From positions 1 through 34,039 of the forward strand of contig CANOYR010000016.1 in assembly GCA_947571655.1 (NCBI GenBank): 34,039 nt of DNA, written 5' to 3'. A model generated the notes under the pieces. It saw only the letters and a program-made list of their open reading frames with translations. It did not search any database and had not been told where the DNA came from. Shown piece by piece: positions 25,340-33,540 of this stretch (positions are counted from its first letter, which is position 1; each line of letters starts with the position of its first letter). A program made the translations under genes and the position numbers. The stretch is from an uncultured Caryophanales bacterium (GTDB lineage: Bacteria > Bacillota_I > Bacilli_A > RF39 > UBA660).

Positions 25340-27310
25340 CTATGAATCTAATTTTATCTGATACGGTTTGTCCTCTGTTCCACTACCAGAAATAAGATTT
25401 ACATTTTCGTCTAGATAAACTACTGGGTGAATTCGATGGACAGTGGTGGATGTTTCTTGACTGATTCCATATGGATAAATTGTCGTTACATAACTTGTCC
25501 CATCACTATCGGAAGATGCATTCATACTCCAAGAATTATTACCTCCACTATATTGAGTAATCCAATTGTTTGCATAACATTGATTGTTTGTATAATCTCC
25601 CCAAGCTTGAGTACCCATATTTAAGCAAAAATTATCATCACTACGATCAACAGCATAAGTAAAATCACTTGGTGTTAATAATCCAACATATTCAGAAATT
25701 GTCGTAGCAATTTCCTTATTATATAGTGTTTCTGCAGTAGGATTAGCCCATACTGATACTTTTCCAATGTTCCAATTTCCATTTACAATCATTGATTTTA
25801 AGGTAGACAGGCTATTATAAAATGTATCATTCAAGTATGTTTTAACTGTAGAGATTTTATAATCATTGCTATCTCCAAATGCTAAGCTAATTGGATCATT
25901 TTTTATAATTTTTAGTTTTCCATCAAAAGCACCAACAATTCTCCATAAGTCCCCATCAATTCTAATAAAGTTTTTAGGACTGAGTCCTACAAATCTATAA
26001 TTTGTAGAATGATCTACTTTTACATGGTCAGAGGTACTAGATAAATTTGTTACAAAAGATACTGCATTTTTAGGGGAAGTGATATCACCAGATTCTTCAT
26101 TGCTACCATCATCACCTAGTTTTAACTTATATGGTTTTTCTTTTGTTCCATTTCCAGATATAAATCCTATATCTTCTTTTAGATATAATGTTGGGTATAC
26201 TAAAGCTTCTGTTGTTGCTGTTGCAATATCACAATTACCTGCACTATATACAAGATGGCCATATTCTGCTTCATAATTCGTTGGATTAATCGTCCAGAAA
26301 TAGGATCCACCCCAAGTAGCAATTGCAAATTCTTTCATCCAGTTATTATCCTGACAATCATAAGATATTATTGATTTATTTAAACAAGTGTCTCTGTTTT
26401 CTCCACCAACAGCATATCCATAATCACTTAGATAAGGAAGGGCAATATTGGCATTTACTAAAGATCCAATTCTTTCATTTTCATAAACTGTAATTGTACT
26501 TGGATTATTCCACTTATTAGACCCTCCTATATACCATGGGCTTTCTTCTACCATTTGCTGATATGTATTTTGCATATTATTATAGTAAGTTGCAAGGCTA
26601 TTTTTTATGCTGGAATTTCCAAAATTATTAGATCCTCCTGTATCAAATGCAGCTACATCATAAGTTGATCTTACTATTTTTACATAATTTCCAAAAACAC
26701 CAATAATTCTCCATAAATCGTTATTAAATTGAACATAGTTATTAGGATTTGGACCAATATATCTAATATTTGTATTATGATCGGTTGCAAAGTTAGTTGT
26801 ATCTGAACTGGCAAGTTTCGTTATCATTTCTTTTAAGTTTGTTAATTTTTCTATAGGGATTGTCATAAAATCTGATTCTACATGATTAGGATTGGTAATT
26901 GGATATTCGTAAGGTTTTATAATTCTAATTCCTGTTTTTGTCAAATATCCTGAGCCATCTTCATTTAAAGTTGCATTATTCAAATCTGTATCTTCTGTCA
27001 TTGCCAAAGTAACATTCGTTTCAATCGTAGATTTGGCCTTAACTAAACTTTCTGCACAAGAAATACTAAAATTGAAGTTGATGTCTTCACATACAAATTC
27101 TATATCATAATCATTATTATTTTGTATTGTTATTTTATATAAATTATCTTCTAATTTGGTAGTGCTTGTAATAATTAAGGGATTATAATCTTTTGCAATA
27201 AATATAATATCTTTATTTACTGTTATATTTAATCTTGAATATGTACGATTCACTCCAAAAATTACTAGTACTGTGATAATAAACAGTAGTAATTTTGATA
27301 CTTTTTTCAT
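25340..27310 (-). CDS. Exported protein with T-Y-S-R signal and two DUF6273-like modules
   Basis: 656 residues. Hydrophobic segment 7-22, then T-Y-S-R at 23-26. Residues ~30-145 form a β-rich, Cys-bearing TasA-like region. Two ~230-residue modules follow (about 172-405 and 424-656). Both begin with D-L-W-R-I-[IV]-G-x-F preceded by an R-[YF]-[IV]-G-x-x-P motif, and both end in Y-L-[KD]-E-[DN]-hydrophobic stretch with S-G-x-G-T and K-P-Y; this fits a DUF6273-like domain. Each module has Cys pairs that could make disulfides. No C-terminal anchor. Likely an accessory or tip protein of the filament. Confidence 0.75.
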   Translation of the reverse strand: MKKVSKLLLFIITVLVIFGVNRTYSRLNITVNKDIIFIAKDYNPLIITSTTKLEDNLYKITIQNNNDYDIEFVCEDINFNFSISCAESLVKAKSTIETNVTLAMTEDTDLNNATLNEDGSGYLTKTGIRIIKPYEYPITNPNHVESDFMTIPIEKLTNLKEMITKLASSDTTNFATDHNTNIRYIGPNPNNYVQFNNDLWRIIGVFGNYVKIVRSTYDVAAFDTGGSNNFGNSSIKNSLATYYNNMQNTYQQMVEESPWYIGGSNKWNNPSTITVYENERIGSLVNANIALPYLSDYGYAVGGENRDTCLNKSIISYDCQDNNWMKEFAIATWGGSYFWTINPTNYEAEYGHLVYSAGNCDIATATTEALVYPTLYLKEDIGFISGNGTKEKPYKLKLGDDGSNEESGDITSPKNAVSFVTNLSSTSDHVKVDHSTNYRFVGLSPKNFIRIDGDLWRIVGAFDGKLKIIKNDPISLAFGDSNDYKISTVKTYLNDTFYNSLSTLKSMIVNGNWNIGKVSVWANPTAETLYNKEIATTISEYVGLLTPSDFTYAVDRSDDNFCLNMGTQAWGDYTNNQCYANNWITQYSGGNNSWSMNASSDSDGTSYVTTIYPYGISQETSTTVHRIHPVVYLDENVNLISGSGTEDKPYQIKLDS

Positions 27311-27323
27311 TCGATTCTCCCTT

Positions 27324-27917
27324 CTAACTTGTCTTTTGATAAGCTTTGATTTCTATATGAAATTTGTATTTTCTTCCTGCATAACTAGCATCCATTTTTC
27401 TCTCACAATTTTCGTTATTTTCTTCACAATCTCCCCAAGTGTAAACTAGTGTATAATGAGTTCTTTGTTGATATCCTTCTTCATCTTTTTGACCTTCATG
27501 CATTAAGGAAAAAGGGCCATATCCTTTTCCTTCTATATAGAGAAGTGGATCTCCATCAATACTCCAATCATTTTTTAGTCTATATAAGTATTTCAAGTTT
27601 AGTGGAACATTTTCTTCTTCTGGAACTATGTTAATATAATATTCCATATCCAATTCATTTGTATGCCACGATCCATCTTTATCATCTGCTCCATTGATTA
27701 TATCAAATTGATATGTCAACCAACCTAGTTGTGCAAATTCAATCGTTTTTGAATTCTCTGCTTCAATTCCAACAACGGGCATAGCGGGTTCTACTGTTAA
27801 ATCAATTGATGTATTGTATCTTGATAAGGTTTTATTCGAAGCAAAAAGTAAGAAAAGTAATATCGTGATACTTAGTAGGTATTTATAATTATTTTTAATT
27901 GTTTCTTTTATTCTCAT
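27324..27917 (-). CDS. Small TasA-like exported protein
   Basis: 197 residues. Hydrophobic 12-28 and T-L-S-R at 30-33. The mature part has the features of a TasA/camelysin β-domain: N-V-P-L-N-L-K-Y-L-Y-R-L, and a late T-L-V-Y-T-W strand then N-x-x-C. Two Cys in E-N-N-E-N-C and G-D-C-E-E may pair. AAAGGAGG precedes the ATG, the strongest RBS type in this group. Distinct in sequence from the subunits at 27948 and 32092. Confidence 0.72.
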   Translation of the reverse strand: MRIKETIKNNYKYLLSITILLFLLFASNKTLSRYNTSIDLTVEPAMPVVGIEAENSKTIEFAQLGWLTYQFDIINGADDKDGSWHTNELDMEYYINIVPEEENVPLNLKYLYRLKNDWSIDGDPLLYIEGKGYGPFSLMHEGQKDEEGYQQRTHYTLVYTWGDCEENNENCERKMDASYAGRKYKFHIEIKAYQKTS

Positions 27918-27947
27918 ACTTTCCTCCTTTTACTCTAAAAATTCTAA

Positions 27948-28538
27948 TTATATGGATTGCTTTAGTGAAATACTTACCATAATTCCTTCTTCATTATTCA
28001 TTGGAATCACTTTGTTTAACTCATCATCATCTTTATAGTTCCAATAAATTCTATACTTTAAAATGTCATTTGAATCTAATAAGTTTCCTTCAGATAGTTT
28101 CATATTTCCTATAATTTTATAGTTTTCTGGAAAAACATTATCTGTCGTTTCACCTATGATATCATATTTGATATATTCCATTCCCCCTGGTAATTTTTCT
28201 GGCTTAAAATCAATTATGTAATCGACAGAAACTCCAGTTCCCGTTGGATCTATTATTAAATCAAAGTAGCCACTGCATCCAGGAACTAATTTATTTTGAT
28301 AACGTTCGGTAGTACTATCTGTTACAACGATTAAATCTGGTTTTACTGTGATATTTTCTGAGGTGGTTATTTTTTTATTATTAACTGATATTCTCCAGGG
28401 AGCAAGCTTTAAATTACTATCATTCATGTAGATACTATAGTATCTAGAAAATGTATCATAAGAAAGTGTAGCCATTAATACAATTATTGCTAGAACTATA
28501 AGCTTTTTCGATGATTTTTGCATTTTACCTGTTTTCAC
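27948..28538 (-). CDS. Small TasA-like exported protein, paralogue of the 32092-32706 subunit
   Basis: 196 residues from the GTG at 28538; an ATG at 28523 is an alternative, as neither has an ideal RBS. Hydrophobic 13-26, then T-F-S-R at 29-32, A-P-W-R-I-S-V-N at 46-53, and V-P-G-C-S-G-Y-F-D-L-I-I-D-P-T-G at 85-100, matching the subunit encoded first in the cluster. The C-terminal L-K-Q-S-I also matches. Probable minor subunit. Confidence 0.75.
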   Translation of the reverse strand: MKTGKMQKSSKKLIVLAIIVLMATLSYDTFSRYYSIYMNDSNLKLAPWRISVNNKKITTSENITVKPDLIVVTDSTTERYQNKLVPGCSGYFDLIIDPTGTGVSVDYIIDFKPEKLPGGMEYIKYDIIGETTDNVFPENYKIIGNMKLSEGNLLDSNDILKYRIYWNYKDDDELNKVIPMNNEEGIMVSISLKQSI

Positions 28539-28566
28539 TTTTATTTTTACTCACTCCTATTCTAAC

Positions 28567-30567
28567 CTAATTTATTTTTATCTTTCCAATTCGATTGGCC
28601 TGTAGATTACTATCCCATATTTCATTATTAGCAAATCTTATTGCATTATAATATGTACCATCATTTAATTGTTCATTGGATATTCTTAGGTAGATTCGAT
28701 AATTACCACTCGATAAATCTGATGTATCTACCTCTAAACTTTTAGTTACAGTGTCTTGTGATGTAAAATCTTTAATATTAAAGTCCTTTGTAATGTCGCT
28801 TTCTTTTACAATATTTCCTTCTTCATTAACAAATATTAGAGTTGCTGTCTTACTCTTTATGACATTTCCAAAACCAACATTTTCTATGGAAATGTTCATC
28901 AACATTTTTGAACTAACTTCCATACTTTTTGGTAATTCAATCATTCTTACAACCAATCGATATCCTAAATGATTCTGGATATATTCTAGTGCTGTTCTTC
29001 CCTCATACGCTTCATCTTTTCCATCATAAACTTGATTTGCCCAAATATAGTGTTTCTGTTGATTCCATTCAAAATTTAGATAAGAGGTGTGTGTTTTAAA
29101 CATTTCATCTTCTGTAAAACGAATTAAATTCCAATCTTCATATCCACTACTTGCAGGTAGTGCCTCTCCACCATAAGAAGTATGATTCGTTTGTTTTTTT
29201 AACCAATTGATTTCAAGTTCTCTGTTTTTAAATGTTCCAACATCGTTATTACTGGCTAAATAACCATCATTGAATATTCCAATCCTATAAGCATCCTCTT
29301 CACGGGTTGTAACGTCATTTGCTAAATCCTCTATCCCATTAAGTTGTCTATATTTTGTATAATAATTGGGAGTTCTGAAGGAAATTGTTATTTCTGTTCC
29401 TTCGGTTGCTTTTAACAGAGCATCCCCTGTCTGTTTAAAATATTCAGGATGATCTTGTATGGTTGTATTATAATAGTTTTCTCCCCATAGACCATAAAAT
29501 CCTACCTGAATTGTGTAAATGGTAGAGGAATACTTTTGAAATATCGCACTGAGTTGTTCGATATGACGCAGAATCATTTCTTGTTCTGGTTCAAAATGTT
29601 CAACTCCTTCTACAATCCCTGTAGCAGAATTATCATATAGAAATCTTAAAATAGCAGTATTGTTATTTTGTTTGATATATTCTAACTGAGCATCTATTGT
29701 ATTTAATGCATCTTCTGTTAGCTCTTTATCTTCTACTTTATTCGTAGTTTTTGAAAACGGACTTAAATCTATTTTTAGATAAACAAGTTGAGAAACTTTG
29801 GAATAGGCATTTCTTATTTGATTTCCGCTTTCTTTTAAACGTAGTGTATAGGTATTATAAAATCCTCTTTCAGGATTTTTATATAACGCATCAAATGAGG
29901 CTGAATAATAGGGATTTGGATTTATATCATCTGGTCTTTCTACTTCAAGAAGGGTTTCTTTGTAAGAAATTGGTTGTAGTGCAAATGATGAACTATCAGT
30001 TCCTTCAATATGTTGCTTCACGGCAGCAACGATAGGAAGACTTATATCTTGATAGGAAACGCCTATTTCAGTATCAATCTGATCACCAGATTCCTTCCAG
30101 GCAATATAAATTCTAAAGTCCACTTTTTTATTATTAAGTACATCCTCTAATGAAATAAACCCATCATAATATCCATTTTCTCCAGTTACTTCTTCTCCAT
30201 CAATTGTTACTTTTTCAATAGCTAATCCCGTATAGTCTTCAAAAGTTGTAGCATCTAATCCAATTGTATAATCGATAGCTACTTCTGTTCCTGATGGATC
30301 AATTTCTATACTATAATACCCGTTTCCCCCTGGTGCTATATATCCGTTGGCAACTTTTGTTTCTTCACTCCAAATAATATTATTTAAGGTAAAAGCATAA
30401 GTTTTACTTATGTCTTGTCCATTAATTTTAATAGACCAAGGTGCTATTGACATTTTAGAATCAGTATTTGCTGTTGAATAGTATCTTGAATATGTAATCC
30501 CTGTTACTAAAATAAGTAGTAGTCCTATGAAAAAAATGATTGTTTTATTTTTATGCACTATTTTCAT
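28567..30567 (-). CDS. DUF4874/DUF4832 protein with N-terminal TasA-like subunit domain
   Basis: The frame opens at 30591, but the RBS AAAGGAG lies after that ATG and before the one at 30567, giving 666 residues. Hydrophobic 9-22 and T-Y-S-R at 25-28 start the protein. Residues ~40-188 are a subunit domain (A-P-W-S-I-K-I-N-G, A-P-G-G-N-G-Y-Y-S-I-E-I-D-P-S-G at 78-93, K-Q-H-I at 184-187). N-P-E-R-G-F-Y at 231-237 opens the DUF4874 barrel, in which Y-G-L-W-G-E-N holds a Glu in a likely active-site position; DUF4832 follows with a β-sandwich to the end. The barrel type is related to glycoside hydrolases; no substrate is known. Domain fusion suggests an enzyme carried on the filament. Confidence 0.82.
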   Translation of the reverse strand: MKIVHKNKTIIFFIGLLLILVTGITYSRYYSTANTDSKMSIAPWSIKINGQDISKTYAFTLNNIIWSEETKVANGYIAPGGNGYYSIEIDPSGTEVAIDYTIGLDATTFEDYTGLAIEKVTIDGEEVTGENGYYDGFISLEDVLNNKKVDFRIYIAWKESGDQIDTEIGVSYQDISLPIVAAVKQHIEGTDSSSFALQPISYKETLLEVERPDDINPNPYYSASFDALYKNPERGFYNTYTLRLKESGNQIRNAYSKVSQLVYLKIDLSPFSKTTNKVEDKELTEDALNTIDAQLEYIKQNNNTAILRFLYDNSATGIVEGVEHFEPEQEMILRHIEQLSAIFQKYSSTIYTIQVGFYGLWGENYYNTTIQDHPEYFKQTGDALLKATEGTEITISFRTPNYYTKYRQLNGIEDLANDVTTREEDAYRIGIFNDGYLASNNDVGTFKNRELEINWLKKQTNHTSYGGEALPASSGYEDWNLIRFTEDEMFKTHTSYLNFEWNQQKHYIWANQVYDGKDEAYEGRTALEYIQNHLGYRLVVRMIELPKSMEVSSKMLMNISIENVGFGNVIKSKTATLIFVNEEGNIVKESDITKDFNIKDFTSQDTVTKSLEVDTSDLSSGNYRIYLRISNEQLNDGTYYNAIRFANNEIWDSNLQANRIGKIKIN

Positions 30568-30610
30568 CCAAATATGACTCCTTTCTATCATTATTGATTA
30601 GATTATGCTT

Positions 30611-32002
30611 TTATTTGATAATTTTTGTAGATGCTGCTAATGTAATGCTTAACGTATAGTCATCTTGCAAAGAACCAATTAGGTTATCATTCTCTCCATC
30701 AAACCATTTCCAATCTAATACATAATCATCTGCTCGATTATAGGCTAAATCAATTTCATCTAGATTGAGATCATTATAACTAACCCATATTTGCTCGTTT
30801 CCTTTTATATATTCATTATTTCTTTTTAATCGATATTTCATATTAATTGGAAAATCACTTTTCTCATTAAATTCTAGACTGTAAAGAACATCTTCTTTGG
30901 TTGTATTTCTTATAATGAATTCATAGGAATTCGTTGATAAAGGAGCAATTTTAGAATCCATATTATATAATGGATTACTAAATATATTTAGCTGATTTAC
31001 ACTTTTCCAAGTAATTCCTTCAGAATCTGTGTTTTCTCCTTTCAATCTCCTATTAATTGTAACTACATAATTAGTTGTCGTTCCATCTTCTGCGGTTACA
31101 ACAATAGTAATGATGTTTTCTCCTTCTTGTAATGGAATATCTTTTATTTCTTCATAAATTTCTTTATTGTAAACATAGAATAGTGTTGATTTTTCACTAC
31201 TTTTTTTAGCAGTTACTGTAATCTTTTCTATTTCGTTATCCACAGCGATTGTATAATTTGTTTTATTTTTGTCAAATTTCAAATTCCCACTACTGGTTAT
31301 AATATCAGATAAACTACTATCATTATCTTTTATTACTGGCTCAGGGGTAGCCCCTGTTTCTTCTAATTTATTAATTACAATTTTATAATTTGTTGTGGTT
31401 CCATCTTCTGCTACTACAATAATTGTTAAAATATTTTCTCCAACTTTTATTGGGAGATTATTAGAATCAGAATAGATTTTACCATCTAATATGTAAGTTA
31501 ATGTGGATTTTTCACTTTCCTTATATGCTGTTAGTGTAATATAAGTAATTTCATTGGATAAATTTACAATATATGTAGTAATATTGGAATTAAAGTTAAG
31601 ATTTCCATTACTTATTATAATATTTGAAAGTAAACTATTACTGTCTAATACTTTTGAATTGGTAGGCTTGAGACTATTATTTTTATCTTTTTCATTATTA
31701 GTATTTGTCGATGATTGGCTAAAATCATCACCATCCGTATTAGGTATAGAATAATTATTATCAGGTTTCTTTTTATCTTCAGAGCAGGAAGCGTTGCTAT
31801 CACATTTAATTTCAAATATATCGATATTTCCTGTTGGATTTTTCTTTGTTCCACTACTATAAATCTTTGAAAATCTTTGAAATAATAATAAAGTGATGAT
31901 GATTATTAATAGAATTAACAATAAATATAGAATTTTTTGTTTTTTCTTCTCATTATCTAATTCCATTTGAACTGTCATATCAGTATTTTTGTTTTCTTCC
32001 AC
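30611..32002 (-). CDS. Membrane-linked protein with two cadherin-like repeats and a TasA-like C-terminal domain
   Basis: 463 residues from the GTG at 32002 with AGAGGAG in place. Its N-terminus is atypical: ~24 residues of mostly polar sequence, a helix at ~25-42, then R-F-S-K (diverged T-Y-S-R), so it may stay uncut and anchored. Residues ~125-210 and ~225-320 are two cadherin-like β-sandwich repeats (PF12733), each with L-x-x-I-x-x-S-x-G-x-L-x-F and T-T-N-Y-x-x-x-I-N near the end. The last ~130 residues show P-I-N-M-K-Y-R-L-K and L-D-W-K-W-F-D-G-E-N-D, a TasA-like domain. Candidate basal linker between cell surface and filament. Confidence 0.75.
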   Translation of the reverse strand: MEENKNTDMTVQMELDNEKKKQKILYLLLILLIIIITLLLFQRFSKIYSSGTKKNPTGNIDIFEIKCDSNASCSEDKKKPDNNYSIPNTDGDDFSQSSTNTNNEKDKNNSLKPTNSKVLDSNSLLSNIIISNGNLNFNSNITTYIVNLSNEITYITLTAYKESEKSTLTYILDGKIYSDSNNLPIKVGENILTIIVVAEDGTTTNYKIVINKLEETGATPEPVIKDNDSSLSDIITSSGNLKFDKNKTNYTIAVDNEIEKITVTAKKSSEKSTLFYVYNKEIYEEIKDIPLQEGENIITIVVTAEDGTTTNYVVTINRRLKGENTDSEGITWKSVNQLNIFSNPLYNMDSKIAPLSTNSYEFIIRNTTKEDVLYSLEFNEKSDFPINMKYRLKRNNEYIKGNEQIWVSYNDLNLDEIDLAYNRADDYVLDWKWFDGENDNLIGSLQDDYTLSITLAASTKIIK

Positions 32003-32035
32003 CCTAATTCACTCCTCTTTATGACTTTTTTAGTC

Positions 32036-32070
32036 CCAATAAAATGCAAATTTTTTTTGCACTTTATTGG
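32036..32070 (-). promoter_or_regulatory. 15-bp hairpin after the first gene of the cluster
   Basis: Minus-strand arms 32056-32070 and 32036-32050 pair over 15 bp (one G-U pair), 5-nt A-loop. It starts 21 nt after the subunit stop codon and is not followed by a T-run, so it is more likely an mRNA stabiliser or processing site than a terminator. Confidence 0.75.
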
Positions 32071-32091
32071 AAGTAAAAACCTCCAAAATTT

Positions 32092-32706
32092 CTAGGAAAT
32101 ATGTTGTTTTGCAGTAATGGTTGTTGGTACAATAATATCTCCTGCTGTTGCACCATTTTCAGTATCTGCAGTATTTTGTTTGTCTGAATCATTATCCCAT
32201 CCTATAGTTACAGTAACAGTTACTGTTTTATTTGCTTGTACATCTGCTAACGCTTCTGTGATTGTTATTCCATCGCTACCAGTAATTGTTGCTGATTGTG
32301 ATTCTCCATCACCAACTTTATAAGTCGCTCCTGTGACAGAAATTTTTGACGCAGAGTTAGTAATTCCTGTTATCGCAGAAGAATCAATTTTTAAAACATA
32401 ATCAATTGCAACTTCTGATCCAGTAGGATCTAGTTCAATTGTAAATGTTCCTGTTCTTCCTGGGGCAATTTTACCGTCTGCAACAAATTCGTTAGTATCC
32501 CATGTGATAGTTGGAGTTAATGTCTGCGTTGTTGTGCTGAAATCAGTACCATTTACTTTTACAGCCCATTTAGCAATACTTGCTGTACTATTTGCAGTTG
32601 CAGAACTCGTATATCGTGAATATGTATAAGTTCCAACTCCTATAATTAAAAGAAGCAATAATACTGCTATCCCTACTTTTCTTCGGCTATTTTCTTTTTT
32701 CTTCAC
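32092..32706 (-). CDS. TasA-like filament subunit (likely major)
   Basis: 204 residues from a GTG start; AAAGGAGG at 9-nt spacing is close to ideal. Hydrophobic 11-25, then T-Y-S-R at 28-31. Mature part: A-K-W-A-V-K-V-N-G, A-P-G-R-T-G-T-F-T-I-E-L-D-P-T-G at 81-96, V-A-I-D-Y, a V-T-V-T-V-T-I-G-W strand, K-Q-H-I-S end. Very rich in Thr/Ser/Ala, β-strand throughout, no Cys, as expected of an abundant secreted structural protein. First gene of the cluster and likely most strongly expressed. Relation to TasA is by layout and signal type; sequence identity appears low. Confidence 0.78.
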   Translation of the reverse strand: MKKKENSRRKVGIAVLLLLLIIGVGTYTYSRYTSSATANSTASIAKWAVKVNGTDFSTTTQTLTPTITWDTNEFVADGKIAPGRTGTFTIELDPTGSEVAIDYVLKIDSSAITGITNSASKISVTGATYKVGDGESQSATITGSDGITITEALADVQANKTVTVTVTIGWDNDSDKQNTADTENGATAGDIIVPTTITAKQHIS

Positions 32707-32738
32707 TATAGTTTACCTCCTTTCATTCTTACTAAAGT

Positions 32739-32758
32739 AAGTGATTCTATATTCACTT
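32739..32758 (-). promoter_or_regulatory. 5' UTR hairpin of the subunit gene
   Basis: Minus-strand AAGTGA / TCACTT 6-bp stem with an 8-nt loop, about 12 nt upstream of the RBS. Small; could be chance in AT-rich DNA. Confidence 0.35.
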
Positions 32759-32834
32759 CTGCAATTACAAAAAGGAATAACTGAGATTATTGGACACTAT
32801 TCTACTCTTCGTATTTTATACTATCCTATATTAG

Positions 32835-32864
32835 ATATTAACATAATTGAATCATTTCTGTAAA
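32835..32864 (-). promoter_or_regulatory. Candidate sigma-A promoter of the filament cluster
   Basis: Minus-strand TTTACA (32859-32864), 18-bp spacer, TAATAT (32835-32840). It would give a leader of about 120 nt. Another TATA-like site (~32810) is a weaker choice. Confidence 0.4.
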
Positions 32865-33213
32865 CAAATTTCGACAAATTTATAAGAGTAGTTTTGAAAT
32901 GTATGTTAAAGTATTTTACAATTATTTTTTAATGTTCAGTTTATATTTTGATAAGATATTATTTATTTATAAAGATTACTTTTATGTAAAGGAATGTAAA
33001 CTTAATAAAAAGTAAAAGTTGTAAAATTTTAAGTATTTGTTATTGTCAATTAACTTCAAAATTAAAATAAATTTCTTTTAATCAGTCAACACATTCTTGT
33101 TTTATATAAACTTTATTTTTGTTATTTTCTAATTGCTTTTTTCCATATCTAAAATTCCTGAGATTGTTTTCTTTTTATCCACTTATCATTTATAAAAATC
33201 TCTATAAATTTAG
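32865..33213. other. Long AT-rich intergenic region upstream of the filament cluster
   Basis: About 350 bp without an ORF. On the minus strand TTGACA near 33042-33047 has no good -10 partner. No RNA gene or riboswitch recognised. Its length suggests several regulators may bind here. Confidence 0.45.
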
Positions 33214-33239
33214 ACAACAAAAAAGCACATTCCTGTGCT
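33214..33239 (-). terminator. Intrinsic terminator after the ybaK fragment
   Basis: Minus-strand AGCACA (33234-33239) / TGTGCT (33224-33229), 4-nt loop, then T6. It ends the transcription unit entering from the right edge. Confidence 0.88.
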
Positions 33240-33255
33240 AAAAATTAATATTTAA

Positions 33256-33540
33256 TTATTCTTTTGCTAAATTTTCTAAAATTTCAGCATTATTAAGTTT
33301 TAATAGGTATTTACTTGGTTATGAAATTTTTGATTTTTGTAAACCACTTCCACAAATAATTCTTTCAACTTCTAATACTTTAGGATCAATAAATAATTTC
33401 CATTTCTCTGGTAATCCTATTGGATTAATACTTCCATACTCCATTTTTGTTTTTTCTAAGACATAGTCAAGTGGGGCGACAGATACCATTCTAGAATTTG
33501 TACATTTTCTTACTGTAGATGATATATTATATCTATACAA
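33256..33540 (-). pseudogene. ybaK-like fragment (aminoacyl-tRNA deacylase), 5' part missing and frameshifted
   Basis: The reading frame 33319-33540 holds the C-terminal half of a YbaK/EbsC-type trans-editing domain: R-K-C-T-N-S-R-M-V-S-V-A-P-L-D-Y, M-E-Y-G-S-I-N-P-I-G-L-P, and R-I-I-C-G-S-G. A frame change near 33319 leads into the expected last segment L-K-L-N-N-A-E-I-L-E-N-L-A-K-E with a stop at 33256. The N-terminal half is absent; the sequence before ~33540 belongs to a ydcF-like gene. Not functional. Confidence 0.75.

Noticed and set aside
28568..30591. Start of the DUF4832 protein at 30591
   Set aside because: The RBS lies downstream of that ATG and fits the ATG at 30567.
31645..31854. 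Minus-strand 69-residue frame inside the cadherin-like gene
   Set aside because: It overlaps a well-supported gene in another frame and has no RBS.
32739..32758. Operator for a biofilm repressor upstream of the subunit gene
   Set aside because: The small inverted repeat does not match the SinR or AbrB sites I know; kept only as a weak hairpin.
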